Below, one piece after another: positions 49,914-58,691 of a stretch of DNA of 64,000 nucleotides. The notes beneath the pieces were generated by a model, which searched no databases, was not told the DNA's origin, and saw only the letters and a list, made by a program, of their open reading frames with translations. Made by a program: the position numbers and the translations under genes. Source of the DNA: Cryobacterium sp. Y57 (lineage in GTDB: Bacteria; Actinomycetota; Actinomycetes; Actinomycetales; Microbacteriaceae); assembly GCF_002929505.1 (NCBI RefSeq), contig NZ_PJJL01000073.1, forward strand, positions 62,001-126,000. Reading direction: 5' to 3'. Numbering within the stretch: the first letter of the stretch is position 1; every line of letters begins with the position of its first letter.

Positions 49914-51143
49914 ATGCACGACCCACAGCCCCCAAACAGGCGTCATGATCACGTTCTGCGCGCGATTCTCGGTGTCACCGGCATTGTTATCGCCGGCTCT
50001 GCTGCGGCCATCGTCGGTGTCGCCGGTGTGCTTGCGGGGGTCATGGCGAAGACCATTGTCACACCGCCGGCAGCCCGTACCGATGACACCCGGGTTGTTG
50101 CGGTCGACCTGCCAAGCGGCACGATCACACTGCAACGCCATCGCGATTCCGTCCTTGCGGGTGATTACAGCTTCTTCTTCAGCGCGGGCACCGGGCATGC
50201 GCGGGTCGGTGAGATTACCGCGCGCTCGGCCGTGACCGTCACCCGGCGTATCCTCACGGTGGACTACGGCGACCTCGCCGCTGCCCGCCGAGGGCGGTTC
50301 AGCGGTTGGCTCTACACGGGCCCCGCCGATCTTGGTTTCGCCTGGTCTGAGGTCATCATTCGCACGCCCGTGGGGCTGGCGCCCGCCTGGCTCATTCCAG
50401 CGGATGCCGCCATCCGTTCGACAGGGTGGGTGATCCAGGTGCACGGCCGGGCCGTGCGCCGCGAGGAGGCTCTACGGGCCGTGCCGGTGTTTCACTCGGC
50501 CGGCTACACCTCGTTGCTCGTCTCCTACCGAAACGACGGCGACGCTCCCGCCAGCACTGATCGCCGTTACGGCCTCGGCGACACCGAATGGCCAGACGTC
50601 GACGCCGCCATCGACTATGCCGCCGCGCACGGGGCGACGAGCATCGTGCTGATGGGCTGGTCGATGGGCGGCGCCGTGGTGTTGCAGACGCTGACCCGCG
50701 GTCGACGCGCTGACCTGATCGTCGGTGTCGTGCTGGAATCGCCGGTCATCGACTGGCGAGACGTTGTTGACGCGCAGGCCACAGATCGCAAGTTGCCAAG
50801 GCTGATCGCCCGCGGCGCCATCGTTGCGCTGGGGGCGCGCTGGGCCCGGCGCCTGACCGGGCAAGACGCTTCCATTGATTTTGCCAGGCTCGACTTTGTG
50901 GAACGCGCCCGCGACGTGCACCGTCCCGTTCTCCTGTTGCACAGCGACGACGATGGTTTCGTGCCCCCGACCGGGTCGCGTCGACTCGCCGACCGACGGC
51001 CCGACATGGTGACCTTCGTTGCTTTTACCGAAGCCAGACATACGAAACTATGGAACTACGACCCCGATCGGTGGAACGAAGAGATCGCAGCCTGGCTGGC
51101 GCAGTTGCCAATGTCTCAAGTAGCGAGTCGATCTCGGAGCTGA
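49914..51143 (+). CDS. Membrane-anchored alpha/beta hydrolase
   Basis: A 409-residue hydrolase of the S9/dienelactone-like type. Residues 19-45 are a hydrophobic anchor (ILGVTGIVIAGSAAAIVGVAGVL), and the rest is an outside-facing or membrane-side domain with the nucleophile elbow GWSMGGAVV (catalytic serine) near residue 246, LLLHSDDDGFVPPTGS with the aspartate, and TEARHTKLWNYDPDR with the histidine. GGAGGTG precedes the ATG at 49914. Its last 28 bases overlap the convergent sufE end. The substrate is unknown. Confidence 0.8.
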   Translation: MHDPQPPNRRHDHVLRAILGVTGIVIAGSAAAIVGVAGVLAGVMAKTIVTPPAARTDDTRVVAVDLPSGTITLQRHRDSVLAGDYSFFFSAGTGHARVGEITARSAVTVTRRILTVDYGDLAAARRGRFSGWLYTGPADLGFAWSEVIIRTPVGLAPAWLIPADAAIRSTGWVIQVHGRAVRREEALRAVPVFHSAGYTSLLVSYRNDGDAPASTDRRYGLGDTEWPDVDAAIDYAAAHGATSIVLMGWSMGGAVVLQTLTRGRRADLIVGVVLESPVIDWRDVVDAQATDRKLPRLIARGAIVALGARWARRLTGQDASIDFARLDFVERARDVHRPVLLLHSDDDGFVPPTGSRRLADRRPDMVTFVAFTEARHTKLWNYDPDRWNEEIAAWLAQLPMSQVASRSRS

Positions 51144-51544
51144 CGTTTGGCCCGGCCGAGCATAGCGCTCATGCCGCGCAGGCGCAGCGGTGAGACGGCT
51201 TCGCTCAAGCCGATGGACTGGGGATAGTCATCGGGAACGGCGAGCACCTGCTGGGCGCTCAGGCCGTCGAGCCCCTGGGCGAGGATTGACGCAAACCCTC
51301 GTGTGGTCGGCGACTCGCGCGGAGCAGTGGCGTGCAGGTGGAAGGCGCCGTCGGCGTCCAGGTCGACGAAAATAAAAACCGGCGATTGGCATTCGACGAC
51401 ACGTTCGAGCAGGTCGGGATGATCCTGAAAATTTTGCGGAAGTTCCGGCAGGTCGTTGGCGAACTCGAGCAGCAAGAGCAGGCGGTCCTTCTGCTCGAGT
51501 GCCAGAAAGTCCTCCCGAATCTCCGCCAGCAGGTCTGCGCTCAT
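51116..51544 (-). CDS. sufE: SufE family sulfur acceptor protein
   Basis: SufE accepts persulfide sulfur from a cysteine desulfurase and passes it to the SUF scaffold for Fe-S cluster building. The 142-residue protein has the family form [31 protein letters not shown] with the reactive cysteine at about 52 in [10 protein letters not shown]. The conserved segment [28 protein letters not shown] follows. The ATG at 51544 overlaps the stop of the rhodanese gene upstream, so the two sulfur proteins are coupled, and its own 3' end overlaps the convergent hydrolase by 28 bases. Confidence 0.9.
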   Translation of the reverse strand: MSADLLAEIREDFLALEQKDRLLLLLEFANDLPELPQNFQDHPDLLERVVECQSPVFIFVDLDADGAFHLHATAPRESPTTRGFASILAQGLDGLSAQQVLAVPDDYPQSIGLSEAVSPLRLRGMSAMLGRAKRQLRDRLAT

Positions 51545-52446
51545 GGACGCGGTGCCGGGGCGGTACCCGGCGCCGTACCGACCGCGATCGGCACGGCGAC
51601 GGCGTTGCCCCACTCGGTCCAGGAACCGTCGTAGTTGCGCACATTCTCGAAGCCGAGCAGGTAGGTCAGCACAAACCAAGTGTGACTCGACCGTTCACCG
51701 ATACGGCAGTAGGCGATCACGTCGTCGCCGTCGGACAGGCCTGCTTCCCCGCGGTAGATGTCGTCCAGCTCGGTGCGGGCGCGAAAAGTGGAATCGGTGT
51801 CCGCGGCACGGGCCCATGGAACAGACGCTGCCGTAGGAATGTGGCCGCCGCGCAGGGCTCCCTCCTCCGGGTAGGCGGGCATCGTCGTGCGCACACCGCT
51901 GTACTCCTCGTCGGAGCGCACATCAATGAGCGGTTTACCGAAATGGGCGAGCACGTCGTTCTTGAAGGCGCGAATCGGGGCGTCGTTGCGCGAGACTACC
52001 GGGTATTCCGTGGGGGTGACGGAGGTGGTATCCGTTGTCATCTCGCGCGCCTCGGCAAGCCACTTGGTGCGTCCACCGTCGAGCAGACGAACATCGTCGT
52101 GGCCGAACAGGGTGAACACCCAGAGGGCGTAGGCAGCCCACCAGTTGCTCTTATCGCCGTAGATGACCACAGTGCTGTCGCGGGTGATGCCCTTGCTGCT
52201 CATGAGGGCAGCGAAAGCGGCGCCCTCGATGTAGTCGCGGTTGACCTTGTCGTTGAGGTCTGTGTGCCAATCGATTTTCACTGAGCCGGGGATGTGTCCC
52301 ACTTCATACAGCAAGACGTCTTCGTCGGATTCGACCACGACCAGTCCGGCGTCATTGCGATGTTCGGCCAGCCAATCGGTGGAAACCAGTCTGGAAGGGT
52401 AGGCGTAGGTGGCAAACTTCTCGGTGGGATCGAACGGGGCAGACAT
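51541..52446 (-). CDS. sseA: Thiosulfate sulfurtransferase (tandem rhodanese)
   Basis: A two-domain rhodanese of 301 residues that moves sulfane sulfur from thiosulfate or 3-mercaptopyruvate to acceptors. The N-terminal domain ([23 protein letters not shown]) is inactive; the C-terminal one carries the loop [11 protein letters not shown] with the catalytic cysteine at about 247, the same loop as actinobacterial CysA-type enzymes. I start at the ATG at 52446, preceded by GGAGGTTAC on the minus strand; the longer frame has no site. It is coupled to sufE by a four-base overlap and is divergent from zapE. The link suggests sulfur supply for Fe-S clusters. Confidence 0.9.
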   Translation of the reverse strand: MSAPFDPTEKFATYAYPSRLVSTDWLAEHRNDAGLVVVESDEDVLLYEVGHIPGSVKIDWHTDLNDKVNRDYIEGAAFAALMSSKGITRDSTVVIYGDKSNWWAAYALWVFTLFGHDDVRLLDGGRTKWLAEAREMTTDTTSVTPTEYPVVSRNDAPIRAFKNDVLAHFGKPLIDVRSDEEYSGVRTTMPAYPEEGALRGGHIPTAASVPWARAADTDSTFRARTELDDIYRGEAGLSDGDDVIAYCRIGERSSHTWFVLTYLLGFENVRNYDGSWTEWGNAVAVPIAVGTAPGTAPAPRP

Positions 52447-52600
52447 GTAACCTCCAGTGGACAGCGGATGCATACGGATTTGGGTTGACCGCGGATTAGG
52501 CTTATCTGGTCCACCCCATAAATCTACGCGGTGCCGGCACACAGCGCATTTGCACACACTGCGCATTCGCAGCACGAAGAACGAGAACGGGCGATTCAGC

Positions 52601-53653
52601 ATGGCACCAGAGGCCCACCAGAAGGCGCACCATACAGTTCCGCAACTGGCCGACCGAACTCCGAGCATCACGGGCCGGGAAATAGTGGCCGAACTGGTGC
52701 CGCCTCCCCAGTTTGAACACGCCTCGTTCGAGAACTACCGGCCGGATCACGACTACCCGTCCCAGGTCGCGGCCGTTGAAAAGCTGCAGGAATTCGTGAA
52801 CCCTCGGCCGGCCGGATTCTTTTCCCGCCGCCGACAGGCGAAGGACGACCTGCCGGGCATCTACCTCGATGGTGGGTTCGGTGTCGGCAAGACGCACCTG
52901 CTCGCAGCGCTCTGGCATGCCGCGACCGGCCCGAAATACTTTGGCACCTTCATCGAGTACACCGCCCTCGTGGGCGCCCTCGGCTATCAGGAGACCATCA
53001 AGGAGCTGCGCAGCGCGAAACTCATCTGCATCGACGAGTTCGAGCTCGACGATCCGGGCGACACCATGGTGATGACCCGGCTGCTCGGCGAACTCGTCGC
53101 CACCGGCACCCGCGTCGCCGCCACGTCGAACACCCCGCCCAACTCGCTCGGCGAGGGCAGATTTGCCGCGCAGGATTTTCTCCGCGAGATCTCCGCGATG
53201 AGCGCCAACTTCGAGACCCTGCGCATCGACGGTCTCGACTACCGTCGCCGCAACGTCACCGGTCAGGCCGTGGCGGTTGAGCCGGAGGCACGTGAACACC
53301 TCGTCAACACCCTGCTGGAGCGTGGTTCGAAGGTCACCGAGGATGACTTCGGTTCCCTGATTCGTCACCTGGGAACCGTGCATCCGTCTAAATACATCAA
53401 GGTCATCCGTGACGTCCAGGTCATTGCTCTGCGGGGCGTCTTTCTTCTGACCGATCAGTCGGACGCCCTGCGTCTGGTCGCGTTCATTGACCGCGTCTAT
53501 GATGCTGAGATTCCGATCGTCGCCAGTGGACGTCCGCTCAATGAGGTGTTCGACGACGAGATGATGGCGGGCGGGTATCGCAAGAAATACCAGCGGTCGC
53601 AGTCGCGCATGGTCGCCCTCACTACGGGAGAGTTGCCGCCGCACACCGACTGA
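52601..53653 (+). CDS. zapE: Cell division protein ZapE (AFG1-like ATPase)
   Basis: ZapE is an ATPase that acts on the Z ring during stress; the wider AFG1 family includes mitochondrial members. The 350-residue protein has Walker [11 protein letters not shown], Walker [17 protein letters not shown] and the family sensor [17 protein letters not shown], then RRKRY-type later motifs [10 protein letters not shown] and [18 protein letters not shown] chose the ATG at 52601 because the family opens near here and the longer frame from 52457 contains no site. It is divergent from the rhodanese gene. Its role in actinobacteria is less settled than in E. coli. Confidence 0.88.
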   Translation: MAPEAHQKAHHTVPQLADRTPSITGREIVAELVPPPQFEHASFENYRPDHDYPSQVAAVEKLQEFVNPRPAGFFSRRRQAKDDLPGIYLDGGFGVGKTHLLAALWHAATGPKYFGTFIEYTALVGALGYQETIKELRSAKLICIDEFELDDPGDTMVMTRLLGELVATGTRVAATSNTPPNSLGEGRFAAQDFLREISAMSANFETLRIDGLDYRRRNVTGQAVAVEPEAREHLVNTLLERGSKVTEDDFGSLIRHLGTVHPSKYIKVIRDVQVIALRGVFLLTDQSDALRLVAFIDRVYDAEIPIVASGRPLNEVFDDEMMAGGYRKKYQRSQSRMVALTTGELPPHTD

Positions 53654-53687
53654 CCCCGAAATCTGGCGTTAACAATTTGCCAGCGGC

Positions 53688-53725
53688 CGTAACCGCGACG
53701 AAACACGTCGGAACGTTTGTTGTAA
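53688..53725. promoter_or_regulatory. GlnR-type operator array upstream of amt
   Basis: Four half-sites occur at strict 11-base steps: GTAAC (53688), GAAAC (53699), GAACG (53710) and GTAAC (53721), each followed by a six-base spacer. The known GlnR box is GTnAC-n6-GaAAC-n6-GTnAC-n6-GAAAC. The first two match exactly, the last two partly. The place before an ammonium transporter agrees. GlnR itself is not in the window. Confidence 0.7.
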
Positions 53726-53728
53726 CAG

Positions 53729-53759
53729 TCACCTCGGATACTTATCTCGTATCCGAGGT
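53729..53759 (+). other. 12-pair hairpin between zapE and amt
   Basis: CACCTCGGATAC and GTATCCGAGGTG pair perfectly around a TTATCTC loop, 51 bases before the amt start and directly after the GlnR-like array. No U run follows, so it could be a zapE terminator, a leader structure in amt mRNA, or a regulator site. Confidence 0.6.
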
Positions 53760-53810
53760 GGATCGCCTCGCGCTACGCCCTGCACATTTGAGACGCGTGA
53801 GGACAATTCT

Positions 53811-55031
53811 ATGGAAACCGGAAGCATTGCCTGGGGGCTGACCGCCACCGCGCTCGTGTTGTTCATGACACCGGGGGTCGCCTTCTTCTATGGCGGGCTG
53901 GTCAAGGCGAAAAGCGTCATCAGCATGATGATGATGAGCTTTGGTGCACTGGGCCTCATCAGCGTCCTGTGGATTCTGTACGGCTACAACATGAGCGCCG
54001 TGAACGGTCCCACCGAATTCGCCGGCAATCCGTTCTCCGACTTCGGCCTGGGCAATCTCGCCATGGGAGAGACGGGTAGCACCGACCTGCTCGGTGCCAC
54101 GTACGGTGCCACATTCGCCATCATCACCGTCGCGCTCATCAGCGGGGCCGTTGCCGACCGGGCAAAGTTCGGATCCTGGATGATCTTCGCGGGAATCTGG
54201 GCGACCCTCGTCTACTTCCCGGTCGCAGCCTGGGTCTGGGGCGGCGGCTGGATCATGAAGCTCGGCGAAACGTTGGGCCTGCCGAGCGTCATCGACTATG
54301 CCGGTGGTACCGCGGTGCACATCAATGCCGGTGCCGCAGCTCTCGCGCTTGCCCTGGTCCTCGGCAAGCGCGTCGGGTTTCAGAAGGGCATCACCAAACC
54401 GCACAACGTACCGCTCGTCCTCATCGGCGCCTCGATTCTCTGGTTCGGCTGGTTCGGTTTCAACGCCGGTGCTGAATGGCTCAATGGCCTCGCCAATGTC
54501 GGCATCATCGTGATCAACACCCTGGGCGCCACGGCAGCGTCCATCCTCGCCTGGATGCTCGTGGAAAAGTTCAAGGACGGTAAAGCCACCTCGGTGGGCG
54601 CCGCATCGGGCGCCGTTGCCGGCCTCGTCGCCATCACCCCGGCCTGCGCCAACCTGGAGCCGGGGTGGGCGCTCCTGCTCGGCGGGCTCTCCGGTGCCGT
54701 GTGCGCCCTCGCCGTTGAACTCAAGTTCAAGCTCGGCTTCGACGACTCGCTCGACGTCGTCGGCATCCACCTGGTCGGTGGCATCATCGGCACCCTGTAT
54801 CTCGGCTTCTTCGCCATCAACACCGGACTCCTCACCGGCGGAGACCTCGGTCAGCTCGCGGTGCAGGCCATTGCAGGCTTTTCAGTTCTCGTCTACTCCT
54901 TCATCGTCGCCTACCTGCTCGGCCTCGCGATCGAGAAGACCATCGGCTTCCGTATCAAGAACGAAGATGAACTGGCCGGAATCGACACGAGCGTGCACGG
55001 CGAAGAGGGTTACGCCCTCGAGCGGGTCTAG
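53811..55031 (+). CDS. amt: Ammonium transporter
   Basis: Amt moves ammonium into the cell through a trimeric channel. The 406-residue protein has eleven helices and family motifs: AWGLTATALVLFMTPGVAFFYGGLVKAKSV, DYAGGTAVHINAGAAALALALVLG with the first histidine of the twin-His pore, NVPLVLIGASILWFGWFGFNAGAEW, and DVVGIHLVGGIIGTLYLGFF with the second histidine. GGACAATTCT is the only possible ribosome site. No glnK or glnD follows; downstream is marP facing it. A GlnR-like operator precedes it, so nitrogen limitation should induce it. Confidence 0.95.
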   Translation: METGSIAWGLTATALVLFMTPGVAFFYGGLVKAKSVISMMMMSFGALGLISVLWILYGYNMSAVNGPTEFAGNPFSDFGLGNLAMGETGSTDLLGATYGATFAIITVALISGAVADRAKFGSWMIFAGIWATLVYFPVAAWVWGGGWIMKLGETLGLPSVIDYAGGTAVHINAGAAALALALVLGKRVGFQKGITKPHNVPLVLIGASILWFGWFGFNAGAEWLNGLANVGIIVINTLGATAASILAWMLVEKFKDGKATSVGAASGAVAGLVAITPACANLEPGWALLLGGLSGAVCALAVELKFKLGFDDSLDVVGIHLVGGIIGTLYLGFFAINTGLLTGGDLGQLAVQAIAGFSVLVYSFIVAYLLGLAIEKTIGFRIKNEDELAGIDTSVHGEEGYALERV

Positions 55032-55236
55032 CTTCTGACGTCGTCAGTGTGCACTGTCTGCCTGGCACGGGGCGGCACGGAATACGGGTTGGCCCGCTTC
55101 TGTACCGCCCTTCGTGCGTTGCGCACCTCGTTGACACCGCGCACTGTTCGTGCGAAACAGATTGGTGCGAAGCAGGTTGCTGCTGGGAAGAATTTGTGCG
55201 GGGCTGTGTTTCTGCGAGCGAGCGGATACCGGCGGT

Positions 55237-56418
55237 TCAGCCGCGAACGCAGGTCCCGGATGATATCGGCGAGCTCAAACCGGGCGCCTGGCTGATAACC
55301 GGCTGCACCTCTTCGAGCGCGAGGGCGTAGCCGACATTTTCGGTGTTGGACGCCTTGGCAAAGATAACGCCGACCACCAGGCCGGATTCGCTCAAAAGAG
55401 GTCCGCCCGATTCGCCCTGCTGCACGTCCGAAGCCACGGTGTACACCTGGCGGGGCGTGGGGTCCTGTCCATAAATATCGGCGACGTTGATGGTGCCGAT
55501 CGAGATGACCTGCGCGGGATCGGAGACATACGGACCTCCGAAGGGATACCCGTCGGCGGCCGCGCCGCTGCCTACTGGGAGATTTGCGCCGACGGTCAGC
55601 GGTGCAGCATCCAGGCCGGGTACCGAAATGATGGCGAGGTCATCGACCGGGTCGAAGTAGACAATTTCGCCGGCAATTGTTTCACCGGCCGGCGTTTGCA
55701 CGACGGGCTGCCTCACGCCAGCGACGACATGCGCATTCGTGACGACGCGGCCGTCAGAGACGACAAAACCGCTGCCGGACTGGCTCTGCCCGCAGGCGTA
55801 GGCCGTTCCGGTGATGCGTACGACCGACTGCGCCGCCACAGCCAGTGCCGGGCTGCTCGTGTCGGCTTCGGCGGCATCCGGTGCCGGTCCCGCAAATGCG
55901 TCGACGATGCGCGGCAGGCCCTGCTGCACGGCCAATGAACGCAACTCGGCCAGGAGCGCCTTGACCGGGTCGGGGGTGAGAGAGTCAATTCCTGAGACGA
56001 CGGTGGAGGAGGCGATGGCGGGGGACAGGAACGGGATGCCCAGGGCGCCGATGCTGAACGCGACCATCGACGCGACGAGGGCGGAGGCAACAGCGGCAAA
56101 CGCTGATCCCAACACGCGGTTGAGGGTGCCGAGCGGGGAGCGCCGTGTCTGACTACCGAACAAGCCACCCACGGACACACCGATCGAGTGGCCGATGAGT
56201 ACGAGCAGAATCGCCACGGCGATCGTGGCCGGAGTGCGCCATTCGGCCGCAGGCACCCAGGCACCCACGAGGGGCACTATGAAGAAGGCGGCTATCCCGC
56301 CGAGCACGGCGCCGACGATACCGGTGAGGCTCCGCAGCAGTCCACTGCGATAACCGTTGACGAGGGCTACAAAGAGGACGAGAACGAGAAAGAGGTCGAG
56401 AACGGTCGAACCCGGCAT
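55237..56418 (-). CDS. marP: MarP family membrane serine protease
   Basis: MarP is the actinobacterial protease (Rv3671c in Mycobacterium) needed for acid and oxidative stress survival. Four N-terminal helices of CvpA type (FLVLVLFVALVNGYRSGLL through VASMVAFSIGALGIPFL) are followed by an extracytoplasmic chymotrypsin-like domain. The triad is visible: TNAHVV with His about 230, DDLAII with Asp about 260, and QQGESGGPLL with Ser about 337. Cysteines at about 209 and 390 match the disulfide of the mycobacterial enzyme. I use the ATG at 56418, with GAGGAGA before it, rather than the ATG four codons earlier. It converges with amt. Confidence 0.9.
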   Translation of the reverse strand: MPGSTVLDLFLVLVLFVALVNGYRSGLLRSLTGIVGAVLGGIAAFFIVPLVGAWVPAAEWRTPATIAVAILLVLIGHSIGVSVGGLFGSQTRRSPLGTLNRVLGSAFAAVASALVASMVAFSIGALGIPFLSPAIASSTVVSGIDSLTPDPVKALLAELRSLAVQQGLPRIVDAFAGPAPDAAEADTSSPALAVAAQSVVRITGTAYACGQSQSGSGFVVSDGRVVTNAHVVAGVRQPVVQTPAGETIAGEIVYFDPVDDLAIISVPGLDAAPLTVGANLPVGSGAAADGYPFGGPYVSDPAQVISIGTINVADIYGQDPTPRQVYTVASDVQQGESGGPLLSESGLVVGVIFAKASNTENVGYALALEEVQPVISQAPGLSSPISSGTCVRG

Positions 56419-56596
56419 TCGTCTCCTCATCTGTAGTTCGTGTGGTGCAGCACGACGTTTCTTGTCTTCTTCATGTTTACACAGGCCGCCTCCGCGATTG
56501 CTGAGCGGAACCGCCTCCCTGCATGCATTCCCGGGTGATCAACATGCGCAGGGGGTGCCCAGCGAGTACCGTGAGGCAGATCGAGAAAGGATTCGT

Positions 56597-57328
56597 ATGG
56601 CGAACGCTGAGGCACATCCCATTTCCGCGATAGCACCGCCCCTGGCCGGGAGGGCCTCGGCGAGCCAGAACTGGTCGCATGTGGTGTTTCTGCACTGGCG
56701 AGTGGATGCGGCTCTGGTCGCGCCGTTGTTGCCGAAAGGCCTCGTCCCCGACGAACACGACGGGTCGAGCTGGGTCGGCCTGATTCCTTTTGTGCTCGAT
56801 CGCGCGACCATTCTCGGGAGCCCGCCGATTCCGTACTTCGGCACCTTCGTCGAAGTGAATGTTCGGCTCTATGCGGTCGACTCCGAGGGCCGTCGCGGTG
56901 TCGTGTTTGTCTCATTGGAGGCCGGTCGCCTCGCGGCTGTGCTGGCTGCCCGCGCCCTGTTCTCGTTGCCCTACATCTGGTCGCGCACCCGACTCACGAT
57001 CGATTCCGGCCAGTACCGGTACACCTCGACGCGACACGGGGACCGTTCCAAGCGCTCAGAGATCGTGGCGCGACCGCGGTCAGGTGCTGTCGTTGATGAT
57101 CCGCTGGCAGATTTTCTCACGGCACGATGGGCGTTATTCACGAGTATCCGTGGGCGGACCGTGTATTTGCGCAACCACCACGAGCCGTGGCCCTTGTTCG
57201 GGGCTGAGCTGGTCAGACTCGATGACACACTATTGGCCGGGGCTGGTTTTGCCGGCCTCACCGATCGCGCGCCCGATTCTGTGCTCTATTCACCCGGCGT
57301 CACGACCTGGTTCGGCCGGGGAAAGTAA
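56597..57328 (+). CDS. DUF2071 (YqjF-type) protein
   Basis: A 243-residue DUF2071 protein; the family, including B. subtilis YqjF, has a barrel-like fold and no assigned activity. Marks are SHVVFLHWRVDAALVAPLLPKGL, GSSWVGLIPFVLDRA, PYFGTFVEVNVRLYAVDSEGRRGVVFVSLEAGRLAAV and the C-terminal DSVLYSPGVTTWFGRG. I place the start at the ATG at 56597, with GAGAAAGGA ahead; a longer in-frame reading from 56357 overlaps the marP start antisense. It is divergent from marP. Confidence 0.85.
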   Translation: MANAEAHPISAIAPPLAGRASASQNWSHVVFLHWRVDAALVAPLLPKGLVPDEHDGSSWVGLIPFVLDRATILGSPPIPYFGTFVEVNVRLYAVDSEGRRGVVFVSLEAGRLAAVLAARALFSLPYIWSRTRLTIDSGQYRYTSTRHGDRSKRSEIVARPRSGAVVDDPLADFLTARWALFTSIRGRTVYLRNHHEPWPLFGAELVRLDDTLLAGAGFAGLTDRAPDSVLYSPGVTTWFGRGK

Positions 57329-57398
57329 CGACGCCAGCGCTCAGAAAGATCTGGGAAAATAATTGTGACAGACAAATCCACACGAGGAGCAATACACC

Positions 57399-57968
57399 AT
57401 GGGATTTCTTGACTTTCTGCTGGGCCGCAAGGAGCAATCACCCACCGACCACCGATCAAACCGTTCGACCAGCGGCGCCACGCGCAGCGAGGATGAGATC
57501 GCAGTCGAGCGCTACCAATACCTGCTGCGCACGGCCCCGCCCGAAACCATCGAACAGGTGCATAGCGAGGCGTTCTCAAAGTTGACCGACGAGCAGCGCG
57601 ATATTCTCTTTCGCCAACTCACCGAGAACGTCGAACCGAGCGAACGCCCCGCGGACGCCGCACCGGCCGCGCTCGCCCAAGCCGCGACCCGGGCTGAACT
57701 GCGTCAGCCCGGCACGCTGACGCGCTCGTTTGGAAACCAGAACGGAAGGGGCTTCGGCGGCATGATGGGCAGCTCACTGCTGGGCACCGTCGCCGGATTC
57801 GTCATTGGTTCGGCACTGGTCAGCGCCTTTATGCCGATGGATGGCGGCGGTACGGATGCCGGAGCCGACGCCAACACCGAAACCAACGCGGACCCCGCGA
57901 GCGATGCGGGCGGCGACTCCGGCGGCGATTTCGGCGGCGATTTTGGTGGCGGCGACTTCGGCTTCTGA
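57399..57968 (+). CDS. Hypothetical protein with Gly/Asp-rich C-terminus
   Basis: I cannot name this 189-residue protein. It has a conserved-looking N-terminal part (MGFLDFLLGRKEQSPT, SEDEIAVERYQYLLRTAPPETIEQVHSEAFSKLTDEQRDILFRQL), a hydrophobic glycine-rich stretch near 120-145 (GMMGSSLLGTVAGFVIGSALVSAF), and a C-terminal tail of repeated GGD, DFG and GGG words ending in GDFGF. The hydrophobic segment suggests a membrane-associated or hairpin-inserting protein, and the tail looks disordered. GAGGAG precedes the ATG. A short tandem repeat follows the stop, then the convergent SDR gene. Confidence 0.6.
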   Translation: MGFLDFLLGRKEQSPTDHRSNRSTSGATRSEDEIAVERYQYLLRTAPPETIEQVHSEAFSKLTDEQRDILFRQLTENVEPSERPADAAPAALAQAATRAELRQPGTLTRSFGNQNGRGFGGMMGSSLLGTVAGFVIGSALVSAFMPMDGGGTDAGADANTETNADPASDAGGDSGGDFGGDFGGGDFGF

Positions 57969-57969
57969 G

Positions 57970-58007
57970 CCTGTGAGCTTCTGGGCCTGTGAGCTTCTGG
58001 GCCTGTT
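57970..58007. repeat. 16-base tandem repeat between convergent genes
   Basis: CCTGTGAGCTTCTGGG occurs twice in a row at 57970-58001 with a partial third copy, immediately after one gene stop and running into the end of the SDR gene on the other strand. It could be a product of replication slippage. Confidence 0.85.
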
Positions 58008-58656
58008 AGTGGATAGCGGCTATCGCGTCGCCGATCGGCACGTCGCCGTCGGTGAATTCAATGAACGCGCCCACGGTGTTAGCCTCGTCCAGCACGGCCG
58101 CGGCAACGAGCGCCACGTTCTCGCGTGAAGTGTCACCGGTCGCTTTCGAGCCCACGTTGATGGAGCCCGTCGCGGCGGCCAAGGTCAACGTGCTCGGTCC
58201 GAGAATGGTCCAGTTCAGCGAGGTGGCGCGCAGATAGTCATCGGCGGCAGCCTTGGCCTCGTAGTAGGCGAACATGCCGTTGTCGGGTGAGGCACCGTGA
58301 TCGGCACGTGATCCCAGATACGACACCATCACGTAACGGTGGATGCCGGCTTGAGCGGCGGCATCCATCGAGCGGATGGCCGCGTCCCGGTCCACCGCGT
58401 ACGTGCGCTCTGCGCCTCCTCCGCCGGCGCCGGCGGACCAGACCACCGCAGCATGCCCGGCGAGCGCTTTGGCCATTTCATCCGCAGTCAGGTGCTCGAC
58501 ATCCGCTACGAGCGGCGTTGCACCGGTCGCCGTGACGTCGTCGACGTGTTCGGGGTTGCGGATGAGCGAGGTGACATCATGTCCCGCAGTCGTGAGCAAA
58601 CGGGCCAGGTGGAGGGCAACTTTTCCGTGTCCGCCGATGATCGCAATTTTTGTCAT
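58006..58656 (-). CDS. NAD(P)-binding SDR-type protein
   Basis: A 216-residue Rossmann-fold protein of the atypical SDR group (NmrA/YwnB-like). The nucleotide motif is MTKIAIIGGHGKVALHLARLL, followed by VTSLIRNPEHVDDV, AAVVWSAGAGGGGAERTYAVDRDAAIRSMDAA and GIHRYVMVSYLGSRA with the tyrosine-like position. The C-terminal LNWTILGPSTLTLAA segment is typical. Members sense or use NAD(P)H in stress or quinone metabolism; the substrate is unknown. It is followed on the same strand by nothing close; upstream lies the M50 gene 35 bases away. Confidence 0.85.
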   Translation of the reverse strand: MTKIAIIGGHGKVALHLARLLTTAGHDVTSLIRNPEHVDDVTATGATPLVADVEHLTADEMAKALAGHAAVVWSAGAGGGGAERTYAVDRDAAIRSMDAAAQAGIHRYVMVSYLGSRADHGASPDNGMFAYYEAKAAADDYLRATSLNWTILGPSTLTLAAATGSINVGSKATGDTSRENVALVAAAVLDEANTVGAFIEFTDGDVPIGDAIAAIH

Positions 58657-58691
58657 GCCTTCAGCCTCCCACGATTGACTGAAAGCGCGTC

